Source of the DNA: Pseudomonadota bacterium
Lineage (GTDB): Bacteria > Pseudomonadota > Alphaproteobacteria > Reyranellales > Reyranellaceae
Assembly (NCBI GenBank): GCA_023386865.1
Contig: JAEWIV010000281.1
Location: 1-35,873, forward strand
Length of the DNA stretch: 35,873 nt
Direction of reading: 5' to 3'
In this document: positions 15,619 to 24,386 of the stretch, piece by piece
Numbering within the stretch: position 1 is the first letter of the stretch
How the letters are laid out: every line of letters begins with the position of its first letter
Translations under genes and position numbers: made by a program
Notes under the pieces: generated by a model
The model's database searches: none
Seen by the model: the letters and a program-made list of their open reading frames with translations, nothing else
Told to the model about the DNA's origin: nothing

Positions 15619-15670
15619 CCGCGGGCCTCCAGGCCCGCTCAGGATCATGAGCGGGCCTGGAGGCCCGCGG
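15619..15670. repeat. 23-bp perfect palindrome with nested hairpins
   Basis: Arms 15619-15641 and 15648-15670 are exact reverse complements, separated by GGATCA. Each arm also holds its own 7-bp hairpin (GCGGGCC, four bases, GGCCCGC), so the DNA could fold as one long or two short stems. It starts 11 bases after the PhyH stop and ends 32 bases before the deacetylase start. There is no T-tract, so a plain intrinsic terminator is less likely than a dispersed repeat or mRNA-stability element. Confidence 0.85.
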
Positions 15671-15702
15671 GCCGATGAGCTTGAAGTGAGGACCCGTTCA
15701 AG

Positions 15703-16611
15703 ATGCTCCGTCTGCCCTATCACAATCGCTACGCCTATTCGCCGATCACCGAGCGCAAGGACTACTCCTGGCCCGACGGCAAGCGGCTGGCGGTCTATCT
15801 CGGTCTCAATATCGAGCACTTCGCCTTCGGCGCCGGCGATGGACACCTGCTGACCGTGGCGGGCACATCGCCCGACCCGCGCACCTTCGCTTGGCGCGAC
15901 TACGGCAACCGGGTCGGCGTGTGGCGCTGCCTGGAGCTGTTCGACGAACTCAACCTGCCGGCGGCGCACCTGATCAACACCACGGTGTTCGACTACGCGC
16001 CGCAGATCGTGGCGGCGCTCAAGGCGCGCGGCGACGAGTTCATCGGCCACGGCCGCACCAATGCCGAGCGCCATGGCCAGATGTGGGAGGCCGACGAGAA
16101 GCGTTTCCTCGAGGAGGTCCGCGACGCCATCGAAAAGGCTTCAGGCAAGCGGCCCCGCGGCTGGATGGCGCCGTGGATGAGCTCCAGCCATCACACGCCC
16201 GACCTCCTGAAGGAAGTCGGCTTCGACTTCCTGATGGATTGGCCGGCCGATGACCAGCCGCTCTGGATGAAGACCCGCTCGGGGCCGCTGATGAGCGTGC
16301 CCTATCCCATCGAGATCAACGACAGCCCGCAGATCCTGGTGCGCCATCACACACCCGAGCAGTTCCGCGACTTCATCATCGGTCAGTTCGAGGAGCTGCT
16401 GCGGCAGTCGGCCAAGCAGCCCCTGGTCTGCGGCATCGCGCTGCACACCATGATCGTCGGCCAGCCCTATCGGCTGCGCATGCTGCGCGAGGCCCTGCAG
16501 CACATCGTCAACCATTCGCAGAAGGGCAAGGTCTGGTTCACGCGCCCCTCGGCGATCTACGATCACTGTGCGGCGCTACCCACGGGCACCATGGTGCCGC
16601 CGCCGGCATAG
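15703..16611 (+). CDS. Polysaccharide deacetylase family protein, PuuE-like
   Basis: A 302-residue (beta/alpha) NodB-fold hydrolase. It opens with YHNRYAYSPI and has YGNRVGVWRCLELFDEL, the strand FIGHGRTNAE, and GWMAPWMSSSHHTPDLLKEVGFDF, blocks typical of the PuuE allantoinase-like branch rather than chitin deacetylases. Later come ALHTMIVGQPYR and RPSAIYDH. No signal peptide is present, so it acts in the cytoplasm, which argues against cell-wall deacetylation. Such enzymes hydrolyse cyclic ureides or related amides. No purine-degradation genes are near, so the substrate is open. Confidence 0.87.
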   Translation: MLRLPYHNRYAYSPITERKDYSWPDGKRLAVYLGLNIEHFAFGAGDGHLLTVAGTSPDPRTFAWRDYGNRVGVWRCLELFDELNLPAAHLINTTVFDYAPQIVAALKARGDEFIGHGRTNAERHGQMWEADEKRFLEEVRDAIEKASGKRPRGWMAPWMSSSHHTPDLLKEVGFDFLMDWPADDQPLWMKTRSGPLMSVPYPIEINDSPQILVRHHTPEQFRDFIIGQFEELLRQSAKQPLVCGIALHTMIVGQPYRLRMLREALQHIVNHSQKGKVWFTRPSAIYDHCAALPTGTMVPPPA

Positions 16612-16622
16612 GGAGGAACGGA

Positions 16623-17066
16623 ATGGCCGTAGAGATTCTCGAGATCCATCACACCGGCGTTCGCGTCGACGACGACGGCGCCAAACTGAAAGCGACGCAG
16701 GACTTCTATGCCGACGTGCTCGGCCTGCAGTGCGACAGCGGCCGCCCGACCATCCCCGGCATCCCGGGCGCCTGGGTCAATGTCGGCGAGGTCGGCCAGA
16801 TCCATCTGATCGGCGGCAAGCAGCCCTCGCCGGTGGCCAAGGGCCCAGGCGAGGATCCGACGCGGCCGCACGTCGCCTACGCCGTCAGGAGCATCAAGGA
16901 GACGCGGGCCGAGCTCGACCGCATGGGCGTGAAGTACTGGGTGATCGAAGGCCTCGTCAGCCCCGATTCCACGCAGCTCTTCATGAACGATCCCTGCGGC
17001 AACATGGTCGAGCTGCACCAGTTCGACACCTGCCGCTGCCGCGCGAGCAACCGCGTCAAGGCCTAG
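16623..17066 (+). CDS. VOC (glyoxalase/dioxygenase fold) family protein
   Basis: A 147-residue vicinal-oxygen-chelate protein made of two beta-alpha-beta-beta-beta modules. Candidate metal ligands are a His in EIHHTGVRV, a residue near GQIHLIGG, a His in RPHVAYAV and the Glu in GNMVELHQF. FYADVLGLQ is the usual helix end. The C-terminal tail is Cys/Arg-rich (CRCRASNRVKA). GGGAGG precedes the ATG, and the deacetylase stop is 11 bases upstream. The activity (lyase, dioxygenase or epimerase) cannot be read from sequence. Confidence 0.88.
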   Translation: MAVEILEIHHTGVRVDDDGAKLKATQDFYADVLGLQCDSGRPTIPGIPGAWVNVGEVGQIHLIGGKQPSPVAKGPGEDPTRPHVAYAVRSIKETRAELDRMGVKYWVIEGLVSPDSTQLFMNDPCGNMVELHQFDTCRCRASNRVKA

Positions 17067-17072
17067 GCAGGG

Positions 17073-18278
17073 TTGAAGCTCACTGCCGTCACCGACTGGC
17101 TGGCCGATGCCGGCCTGCGCAACCTCTCGCTCGACGACATTGTCGACGGCTTCGCGCGCCGCCTGAACGAGATCGGCGTGCCGGCGGCGCGGGCCTTCGT
17201 CGGCATGAACACCCTGCATCCCATGGTGCACATGCGCAGTCTCGTCTGGGACCGCACCGCGGGGCTCCGGGGACGCTATGAGTTCCAGCACGTGGAGACC
17301 GATTCACCCATCATCCAGCAAAGTCCCTTTGCGCCCATGATCAGGCATGGCATCGTCGAGCGCCGCTATGACCTGACGTCTCCGCCGCCTGAACAGGAAG
17401 TGCCGGTATTCGACGAGCTGAGGTCGGCCGGTATGACGGAGTGGCTGGGCCGCGTCTTCCCGTTCGGTGAGCTGACGCCGGCCGACCCCGACCGCGTCGG
17501 CGACCTGTTTTTCGTCTGCTCGCTCACCACCGATCGGCCGGGCGGCTACTCGGACGCCCATATCGAGGCGATGCGGGCGTTGCTGCCGGTCTTTGCGCTT
17601 GCAGCCAAGGCGACGACCATGCGCGCCGTCCATCAGGGGCTGCTGTCGGCCTATCTCGGCCAGGATCCGGCGATGCGTGTGCTCGCCGGCACGGTCCAGC
17701 GCGGCGAGGTCGAAGGTGTGGAGGCGGTGCTTTTCTTCACCGATCTGCGCGGCTTCACCGGCCTTGCCGACACGTTACCTGGTCGCGACCTGATCGTGCT
17801 GCTTGACGACTGCTTCGACTGCATGGCGCGGCCGGTCACCGCGCGCGGCGGCGAAGTCCTGAAGTTCCTGGGTGACGGGTTGCTCGCCATCTTCAGGATC
17901 GAGGACAAGCGGCGCGCCGAGACCTGCGCGATGGCGCTGGAGGCGGCGAAAGAGGCGCTGGCGCTGATGGCCGGTCTGGCCGAGGCGCGTGGTGCCCGGT
18001 CGTTGCCGACGCCCGAACTCGACATCGCCCTGCATGTCGGCCACGTGAACTACGGCAATGTCGGCGCCGACGCGCGCCTCGATTTCACGGTGATCGGGCC
18101 GGCCGTCAACGAGGCCTCGCGCATCGAGCGACTATGCGACGCCTTGGGTCGCCATCTCGTGATGTCGCAGGCGTTTGCCCGAGCCGCCGAGGCGAGCCGT
18201 CATGAGTTGGTGTCGCTTGGCCGCCACCGCCTGCGTGGCGTGCGCGAGGAGGCGGAGTTGTTCGGCCTCGTCTCCTGA
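17073..18278 (+). CDS. Class III adenylate/guanylate cyclase with N-terminal sensory-like domain
   Basis: A 401-residue soluble cyclase. Residues 1-205 form an uncharacterised N-terminal domain (GMNTLHPMVHMRS, PFAPMIRHG) often seen in rhizobial-type cyclases. The catalytic domain (about 215-400) has FFTDLRGFTG (metal Asp224), KFLGDGLLAIF (Lys264, Asp268) and FTVIGPAVNEASRIE (Asn346, Arg350), so it looks active and ATP-type. The only workable start is TTG at 17073, because an in-frame TAG lies nine bases upstream. It begins six bases after the VOC stop. It probably makes cAMP in response to a cytosolic signal. Confidence 0.9.
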   Translation: MKLTAVTDWLADAGLRNLSLDDIVDGFARRLNEIGVPAARAFVGMNTLHPMVHMRSLVWDRTAGLRGRYEFQHVETDSPIIQQSPFAPMIRHGIVERRYDLTSPPPEQEVPVFDELRSAGMTEWLGRVFPFGELTPADPDRVGDLFFVCSLTTDRPGGYSDAHIEAMRALLPVFALAAKATTMRAVHQGLLSAYLGQDPAMRVLAGTVQRGEVEGVEAVLFFTDLRGFTGLADTLPGRDLIVLLDDCFDCMARPVTARGGEVLKFLGDGLLAIFRIEDKRRAETCAMALEAAKEALALMAGLAEARGARSLPTPELDIALHVGHVNYGNVGADARLDFTVIGPAVNEASRIERLCDALGRHLVMSQAFARAAEASRHELVSLGRHRLRGVREEAELFGLVS

Positions 18279-18282
18279 CGGG

Positions 18283-19014
18283 TCAATAGCGCCAGAGCGC
18301 GACGCCGCCCTTCATGCCAGCCTCGTTCGAAACGATGGTGACATCCGGATCGAGCGCGAAGTCGATCTTCTTGGCGTTGCCGCCACCGACATACAGGCGA
18401 TCGAAGTTGGTGAGTCGACGCAGATTGCCGATCGCCTTCCTGACCCGCTTGTTCCAGCGCATGCCGCCGATCGCCTTGCGCGCGGCGTTGCCGAGCTGCT
18501 GGTCGTAGGTCTCGCCCTGGCGGAAAGGATGATGCGAGAGCTCCAGATGCGGTCCCAGCCGGCCGTCGAGGTAGAGCCCCGTGCCGAAGCCCGTGCCCAG
18601 GGTGATGACCATCTCCACGCCCTTGCCGGCGATCACGGCCAGGCCCTGCAGGTCGGCGTCGTTGGCGAGGCGCACCGGCTTGCCGAGGGCGATGTCGAGG
18701 GCCCTGGCGAGATCGTAGCCCTTCCACAGGTCGTTGCCGAGATTGGGCGCGGTCAATATCCGGCCCTCGCGCACGACGCCGGGAAAGCCGACCGACACGC
18801 GGTCGAACGGGCCGAGCGGTGCGACCATGCTGGCCAGGAGCCTGACGAGCTCCTGCGGCGACGCCCCGACCGGAGTCGGCACTCGCACGCGTTCGGTGAC
18901 GATCTGGGCCGCCTCGTCGACGACCGAGGCCTTCAGCCCGGTTCCGCCGATGTCGATCGCCAGCGTCAGGCGGCCGGCAATCTGCTCGGCCCCCGCGCTC
19001 TGAACATCGGCCAT
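18283..19014 (-). CDS. ROK-family sugar kinase, polyphosphate glucokinase-like
   Basis: A 243-residue kinase of the ROK/hexokinase fold. The phosphate-1 loop LAIDIGGTGLKASV lies near residue 20, NDADLQG carries the catalytic Asp, and LGTGFGTGLYLDG is the second phosphate loop. ELSHHPF, MRWNKRV and a short length resemble polyphosphate glucokinases. The ROK Cys-rich zinc motif and DNA-binding domain are absent. It is last in an operon with the porin and sugar symporter (13 bases after the symporter stop), so it probably phosphorylates the imported sugar, using ATP or polyphosphate. Confidence 0.85.
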   Translation of the reverse strand: MADVQSAGAEQIAGRLTLAIDIGGTGLKASVVDEAAQIVTERVRVPTPVGASPQELVRLLASMVAPLGPFDRVSVGFPGVVREGRILTAPNLGNDLWKGYDLARALDIALGKPVRLANDADLQGLAVIAGKGVEMVITLGTGFGTGLYLDGRLGPHLELSHHPFRQGETYDQQLGNAARKAIGGMRWNKRVRKAIGNLRRLTNFDRLYVGGGNAKKIDFALDPDVTIVSNEAGMKGGVALWRY

Positions 19015-19027
19015 CGACGTCGTCTCC

Positions 19028-20416
19028 TCACTTCTCGGTGGTGACGACCGTCACGCTGACATATACCTCGCGGCGCAGCATCGCCAGCGGCTTGCCCGAC
19101 GTGAGATGCTTTTCGATGGCCTCGAGCGAATGCCCGGTCGTCTCGGGCACCCTCAGCAGGGTGAAGACGATGCCGCCGAGGCAGATCACCGCGAACACCG
19201 TGAAGGTGAAGGCCAAGCCCGGACCCGCCAGCATCAGCGGGAAGGCGAAGACCACGACGAAGTTGAAGCCCCAGTTGCTGATCGACGCCGTGCTCATGCC
19301 CGGCCCGCGAACCCGCAACGGGAAGATCTCCGACATCATGACGTGCGGCAGCGGCCCGATGGCGATCGCGAAGGAGGCGATGTAGAGCAGCAGCATGGCG
19401 ATCACGACCCACGACGGCATCAGCGTCGGGTTCGTCACCGCCAGCGCGATGATCAGCATGGTCGCGGCTGCTCCGGCAAAGCCGAGGATCAGCAGCGGCC
19501 GGCGGCCGAGCCGGTCGATCAGGAACATCGCCAGGATGGTCGTGGCGAAGTTGACCGTGCCGATGCCGACGGTGGCGAGGATGCGCGTCTCGCCGCTGGC
19601 GAAGCCCGCGTGATTGAAGATCTCCGGCGCGTAGTAGATGACGGCGTTGATGCCGCTCAACTGCTGCAGGAAGAACAGGCCGACGGCCACGATGACTGCC
19701 GGCCGGATGTGCGGCTCGAGCAGCGCACTGTAGCCGACGCGGCGCCCGGACTCGGCCCTGGCCGTCGCCACCATCTCCTGCAACTCGGCGTCGACGTTCC
19801 AGCCTGCGGCGCGCAGCCGGCGCAGGCTGGTGCGCGCCTGGTCGGCGTCGCCCTTGAGGATCAGCCAACGCGGCGATTCCGGGAGGAAGGCGAGCCCGAC
19901 CAGGAACAGCAGTCCCGGTATCGCGCCGAGGCCGAACATGTGACGCCACATGCCTTCGCCGGTGATAACCAGGCCGGTGAGATACGAGACGAGGATGCCG
20001 ATGGTGATCGCGAGCTGGTAGGTCGACACCATCGCGCCACGGCTCTTGATCGGTGCGGTTTCGGAGATATAGAGCGGCGCGCCGACTGCGGCGAGGCCGA
20101 TGGCGATGCCCAGCACGAGGCGGGCTGCCACCAGCATCCAGACCGCGGTGATGGTTCCGGCAATCAGGGCGCCGACGGTGAACAGGGCGGCGGCGAACAT
20201 CAGCACGCGACGGCGGCCGAAGCGATCGACGATCGGCCCGGCGAAGATCGCCGCGATCAGTGCGCCCAGCGGCACCGCGGCAGTCATGAAACCGCGGACA
20301 GCCGGCGACATCGGGAAGTCCTTGGCGAGCAGCGGCTCGGCGACCGCTATGACGCCCTCGTCATAGCCGAACAGGAACCCGGCGATCGCCGCGACACCAG
20401 CGAGGAAGTAGATCAT
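19028..20416 (-). CDS. Sugar porter family MFS transporter (H+ symporter type)
   Basis: A 462-residue, 12-helix permease of the XylE/GalP group. Helix 1 has FLFGYDEGVI, with the Asp that couples protons. Loop 2-3 has DRFGRRRV, the central loop has PESPRWLI, helix 7 has LQQLSGINAVIYYAPEIF (sugar-binding QQ and Asn), loop 8-9 has DRLGRRPLL and the end has PETTGHSLEAIEKHL. All key residues are intact, so active sugar uptake is expected. It starts 10 bases after the porin stop, with GAGG upstream of the ATG, and is followed by the ROK kinase. Confidence 0.94.
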   Translation of the reverse strand: MIYFLAGVAAIAGFLFGYDEGVIAVAEPLLAKDFPMSPAVRGFMTAAVPLGALIAAIFAGPIVDRFGRRRVLMFAAALFTVGALIAGTITAVWMLVAARLVLGIAIGLAAVGAPLYISETAPIKSRGAMVSTYQLAITIGILVSYLTGLVITGEGMWRHMFGLGAIPGLLFLVGLAFLPESPRWLILKGDADQARTSLRRLRAAGWNVDAELQEMVATARAESGRRVGYSALLEPHIRPAVIVAVGLFFLQQLSGINAVIYYAPEIFNHAGFASGETRILATVGIGTVNFATTILAMFLIDRLGRRPLLILGFAGAAATMLIIALAVTNPTLMPSWVVIAMLLLYIASFAIAIGPLPHVMMSEIFPLRVRGPGMSTASISNWGFNFVVVFAFPLMLAGPGLAFTFTVFAVICLGGIVFTLLRVPETTGHSLEAIEKHLTSGKPLAMLRREVYVSVTVVTTEK

Positions 20417-20426
20417 CGGCTTGACC

Positions 20427-21758
20427 TCAGAAGTTGATGACCGTCTTTAGGCCCAAGACCCAGACGTCCTTGTTGATGACGCTTCCGCCCGGGCTGTAGA
20501 TGTATTGGAGGTTCGGGCGGATCTGGAATCCGGGGACGGGCACGAAGGTGTAGTCCAACTCGAAGACATACTCGGAGTCCTTGACCGGCACCGGTCCGAG
20601 CCCGAGCGCGTTCTGCAGCATCGCGACCTGGGTGATGCGCTCGTTCTGATGGGTCGTGCCGACGGCGAAGGCGATGGAATCGTTGGGCCGCGCTTCGAAC
20701 GGGCCGACATACCAGAACCCGCCCGCGATCTGCCGATCGGTGGTCGCGGTCACGGTGTCGGCGAAGGCGGCGTTGAAGAACAGCCGCAGGCCGCGGTTGG
20801 GGTCCTTGTCGCTGATGCGTGTGATCTGCTGCTGGAAGGCGACATAGACGCCGTACATGCCGGTGCGCGTCGCGGCAGGAAGGTGCGTAAACGCGATCAG
20901 ATTGCCGTTGTAGTCGTAGATGGTGTCCGGCTGCTGGCCGGACGAGTACCAGGCGCCGACCTTGTAGCTGCCTTCGAGGCGGCCACCGGCGAACTTGGGA
21001 TTCCAGGCGAGCTCCACCGGCACCAGCACGCCCGTCGAGCCCTGATACCATACCGGCCAGAGCTTGTTTTCGTAGCCGAGATACTGCTGGTTCTGATCGT
21101 AGACACCGATCTGATAATGGCCGAACCCTTCGAGGTTGACCTTGACGCGCGTGCCCCACTGGCTGATCGGCCAGTTGAAGATGTAGCCGCCGGCGATGTT
21201 GCCGGGCTGCGAGCCGCAGAAGGTCAGGTTCTGGAAATCGCAGGGGAAAGTGGCGAAGTCGCCGCCCATCGAGACGCGGCCGAACTTCCAGTTGATCAGG
21301 TCGTTGAAGTACTTCTGCTCGAACCACATCTGGGTCAGGCGGACCGTCTGCCCGCGGCCCCAGACTTCCTGAACGAGCTGGAAGGTGCCGAGCTGGGCAT
21401 CGTCGACCAGGTTGCGGCCGGCGCGCGAGGTGTAGGTGATCTGGATCACCGCATCCTTCAGGCCGACGATGCGCTCGAGATCGAAGGTGGTGCCGACGGC
21501 GACCTGGTCGGTGTAGTCGACGAGTTGACGCACGCCGCCGCCCAAGTTGTAGGCGGTCTCACTGACGTAGACCAGCTGCAGATCCACGCCCTTGTCGAAG
21601 AGCTTGTTGCGCCATTCCATGTCGCCGAATACCCGCGGCTCGGCAGGTCGGCGCACGATCTCGGCGCTGGCCGCCGTGACAGCCGCCAGCAGCAGCACCA
21701 GCGCCAGCCCGAGCGACGCACGAAATCCGGAGAGAAATGGCGTCAGCAGCGTGCGCAC
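20427..21758 (-). CDS. Carbohydrate-selective porin, OprB family
   Basis: A 443-residue outer-membrane beta-barrel. From the GTG at 21758 it begins with a clean signal peptide (RTLLTPFLSG to AAVTAASA, cleavage before EIV). That GTG has GGAGAG 10 bases upstream, so it is preferred to an earlier ATG (21833) that would add a polar leader. The barrel strands alternate, with aromatic girdles (WRNKLFDKGVDLQLVYVSE, WWGRG-like repeats), and the chain ends in Phe (LKTVINF), as porins do. Its role is diffusion of sugars into the periplasm for the downstream symporter and kinase. Confidence 0.92.
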   Translation of the reverse strand: MRTLLTPFLSGFRASLGLALVLLLAAVTAASAEIVRRPAEPRVFGDMEWRNKLFDKGVDLQLVYVSETAYNLGGGVRQLVDYTDQVAVGTTFDLERIVGLKDAVIQITYTSRAGRNLVDDAQLGTFQLVQEVWGRGQTVRLTQMWFEQKYFNDLINWKFGRVSMGGDFATFPCDFQNLTFCGSQPGNIAGGYIFNWPISQWGTRVKVNLEGFGHYQIGVYDQNQQYLGYENKLWPVWYQGSTGVLVPVELAWNPKFAGGRLEGSYKVGAWYSSGQQPDTIYDYNGNLIAFTHLPAATRTGMYGVYVAFQQQITRISDKDPNRGLRLFFNAAFADTVTATTDRQIAGGFWYVGPFEARPNDSIAFAVGTTHQNERITQVAMLQNALGLGPVPVKDSEYVFELDYTFVPVPGFQIRPNLQYIYSPGGSVINKDVWVLGLKTVINF

Positions 21759-22136
21759 GTTGCGCTCTCCGCCGTGATCAATCGTACGATGAAACAGTCG
21801 CCCGCTTATTCTCGCGGCCATTGCGGCCGTCACTGCGTGACAGCTCCTGGCAGTAAAAACTGGTCATCGTTTTTTCCCCCGCAACGACAATGCAACTTAA
21901 CACTACCCTTTCGGCGTCGCAAAGAATAACTTCAACCGCGCAGATTCATCTGCAGATTTTGTGATCGGCAGTCACTCACGGCGGGGCACATCAGAAACGA
22001 ATTTCAGTCCGACAGATGTCGTGCTCGCCGTCGCATGTTCGAGGTCTGCGACGTCCGGCCGGCAGATGGACTTTCCTGCTGCGAGCGGCACGGCCGCTTC
22101 GCGATCCCCTAGCGCCTCAGTCTTCGGAGAGTCACC
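21759..22136. promoter_or_regulatory. Divergent 378-base intergenic region, sugar operons
   Basis: No gene is supported here. It separates the porin operon (minus) from the glycosyltransferase operon (plus), so it must hold both promoters; convincing -35/-10 pairs were not found. It is less GC-rich than its flanks. Short palindromes are ATCGTACGAT (21781-21790), CGGCC-ATTGC-GGCCG near 21815-21829, GTCAC-TGC-GTGAC (21829-21841) and ATCTGCAGAT (21948-21957). The last overlaps a direct repeat GCAGATT (21940 and 21952). These are operator candidates. Confidence 0.55.
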
Positions 22137-23111
22137 TTGAGCAAGAAAATCACGATCGCCACCGCATCGTCGGCCGAATACTTCCATTTTCTCCAAGGGA
22201 TGATCCTGTCCGTCAGGGACAATCCGCAAAGCAAGGATATCGACATCTCCTTGTATGATCTCGGATTGACCGACGACCAGCTCGCCTGGCTAAGCGGCTA
22301 CGTCAACAACGTCGTCAAGCCGAAGTGGGAGTACGGGCTCACCGAAAAGAGCGGCATGCGCGATCCCTTCCGGGCGATCCTGGCCAAGCCCCTGCTGCCC
22401 AAATATTTCCCTGGCTATGACATTTACATGCACCTCGACGCCGACGCGTGGGTGCAGGACTGGTCGGCCGTGGAGACCTACCTCAAGTCCGCCGAGACCG
22501 CCGCGCTCGCCATCGCGCCGGAGATCCATCGCGCCTACACGAACAACTATACGTCGAGCAACGAATTCCACGACTTCGTCGTCGAGCTCTACGGCGGCAC
22601 GTGGGGACCGGAATACGTCAAGAAGTACAGCTTCTACCCCATCCTGAATGCCGGCGTGTTCGCCATGCCCAAGGAGTCGCCGATCTGGAAGATGTGGGCC
22701 GACAACATCCAGACGTCGCTGGCCAAGAGTCATCACCACTGCATCGAGCAGGCCGCGCTCAACCTCGCCGTGTTCGAGCATCCGGAGCTCTTCCATTTCG
22801 CCCAGCCCGACAAGAAGAACATCCAGTTCCTGCCGGCGACCTGCAATTGGCTGTGCCATCAGAGCCTGCCGCTCTACGACAAGGCGACCAAGCGGTTCGT
22901 CGAGCCGTATCTGCCGCACACCCCGCTCGGCGTCATCCATCGCTCGTCCGACGACTTCAAGGACAAGAAGGAAGCGCCGATCTACACGACCGATGGCGGC
23001 AGCGTGGTTTGCAACCTGAAGTACAAGGAAGGCGTCTATGACACCTCGGTGAAGTCGGTCGAGCCCGAGAAGCTGAGCGACTGGCAGGGGCGCGGTGGCA
23101 AGAAGTACTGA
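22137..23111 (+). CDS. Putative glycosyltransferase, GT-A fold (DxD)
   Basis: A 324-residue cytoplasmic protein. It opens with a nucleotide-binding strand (KKITIATASSAEYFHFLQGM), and residues 99-104 read HLDADAW, a DxD metal/nucleotide-sugar site (Asp101, Asp103). LNAGVFAMPKESPIWKMW and HHHCIEQAALNLAVF are the acceptor-side blocks seen in GT8-like enzymes. The exact family is uncertain. TTG is the start, with GGAGAG six bases before it. As first gene of the sugar run it probably transfers the sugar made by the downstream genes. Its end overlaps the next gene by 17 bases. Confidence 0.78.
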   Translation: MSKKITIATASSAEYFHFLQGMILSVRDNPQSKDIDISLYDLGLTDDQLAWLSGYVNNVVKPKWEYGLTEKSGMRDPFRAILAKPLLPKYFPGYDIYMHLDADAWVQDWSAVETYLKSAETAALAIAPEIHRAYTNNYTSSNEFHDFVVELYGGTWGPEYVKKYSFYPILNAGVFAMPKESPIWKMWADNIQTSLAKSHHHCIEQAALNLAVFEHPELFHFAQPDKKNIQFLPATCNWLCHQSLPLYDKATKRFVEPYLPHTPLGVIHRSSDDFKDKKEAPIYTTDGGSVVCNLKYKEGVYDTSVKSVEPEKLSDWQGRGGKKY

Positions 23112-24363
23112 CATCAAGGCTGCGGCCGAGCCGACGACGGCCTCGACTCTCGCGGCGGCCGCGCCGCTGCTGTTGTTGATCCTGGTCGACGCCATCGGCT
23201 TTGCGATGTTGACGCCGCTGCTGGCGTCGGCGCTTGCCGACGGCTCGGACGCCGCCATCCAGAAGGGTCTGTCGCCGACCGACCGGCACTTGGTCTACGG
23301 CATCGCCACCGGCCTCTACCCGATCATGACCTTCTTCGGGGCACCGATCCTGGGCCAGCTCTCGGACCGCCTTGGGCGCAAGACGATCCTGCTGGTTTGC
23401 GCCGCGGGCATCGCCGCGAGCTACGTGGTGATCTCGGCGGCCTTCGCCTGGGGGTCGATCGCGCTCCTGATGGCGGGCCGCATCGTCGGCGGCCTCACCG
23501 CGGCGAGCCAGGCGGTTTCGCTGGCCGCCGTGGTCGATGTCTGCCGGCCCGAGCGCAAGGACTTCTGGCTGAGCATGGGCTTGCTGTGCTCCTCGCTCGG
23601 TTTCGTCGTCGGACCGGCGCTCAGCGGCTTCCTGTCGGACTCCGCGATCCTGCCCTGGTTCAACCTGCTGACACCGCTCTACGCCACCGCGGCGGTGGCC
23701 GCCGTGAACGTCGTGATGCTGGTCCTGCTGTTCCACGATCGCCGCCAGCTCGCATCGTCATCGTCGCCCCTGTCGCTGATCAGCGGCTTCAAGAGCTTCG
23801 GCGCGGCCTTCTCCAGGCCCGGCGCGTTGCGCGACGTGTCCTGGGTGTTCCTGCTGCAGGAGCTGGCGTGGGGAGCCTATTTCTACTTCATCCCGGTGTT
23901 CCTGCTCGATCGCTATGGCGTGAGCGGCAAGGACGCCAGCTATTTCATGTCGGTCATGGGCGTGGGCTTCTGCGTGAGCTTCGCGGTGGCCATGCCGCTG
24001 TTGACCAAATACTGCTCGACCCGCGCCATCACCAACGGCAGCCTCGTCGCCACGTCGGTCCTGATCGCCGCCAGCGCCTTCGCGCCGTCGATGCTGGTGC
24101 AATGGGTCCTGATCCTGCCGATCTCGGTGGCCGTGGCGGTGAGCTACGGCGCGCTGATCATCCTGTTCACCGATACCGCCACCGACGACACCAAGGGGGA
24201 GGTGATGGGCATCACCGCGGCCATCAATTCGCTGTCGTTCGGCAGCGTCTCGTTCCTCGGCGGCTGGCTCGAAGGGCTGAGCGAGGGCGCGCCGATCTTC
24301 GTGGCGCTGGCGCTCATGACGACGAGCTGGCTCGTCTTCAGCTTGCAGAAACGACCAAAGTGA
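23095..24363 (+). CDS. MFS transporter, TetA/MFS_1-like
   Basis: A 422-residue, 12-helix permease. Helix 1 (LLLLILVDAIGFAMLTPLL), the loop 2-3 motif GQLSDRLGRKTILL and helix 4-5 (GRIVGGLTAASQAVSLAAVVD, then GLLCSSLGFVVGPALSGFL) match the tetracycline-type drug:H+ antiporters. FYFIPVFLLDRYG lies in helix 8. The start is GTG at 23095 inside the end of the glycosyltransferase gene, with AGGGG upstream. In this operon it may export a glycosylated product or import an acceptor; direction and substrate are inferred only from the motif C block. Confidence 0.87.
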   Translation: MARSTDIKAAAEPTTASTLAAAAPLLLLILVDAIGFAMLTPLLASALADGSDAAIQKGLSPTDRHLVYGIATGLYPIMTFFGAPILGQLSDRLGRKTILLVCAAGIAASYVVISAAFAWGSIALLMAGRIVGGLTAASQAVSLAAVVDVCRPERKDFWLSMGLLCSSLGFVVGPALSGFLSDSAILPWFNLLTPLYATAAVAAVNVVMLVLLFHDRRQLASSSSPLSLISGFKSFGAAFSRPGALRDVSWVFLLQELAWGAYFYFIPVFLLDRYGVSGKDASYFMSVMGVGFCVSFAVAMPLLTKYCSTRAITNGSLVATSVLIAASAFAPSMLVQWVLILPISVAVAVSYGALIILFTDTATDDTKGEVMGITAAINSLSFGSVSFLGGWLEGLSEGAPIFVALALMTTSWLVFSLQKRPK

Positions 24364-24386
24364 CCTGCATCAAAGGGGGCATGACG

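Noticed and set aside
21960..21976. CRP-like site TGTGA...TCACT in the sugar divergent region
   Set aside because: The half-site spacing is seven bases, not six, and the second half is imperfect; the cyclase in the window is not evidence enough.
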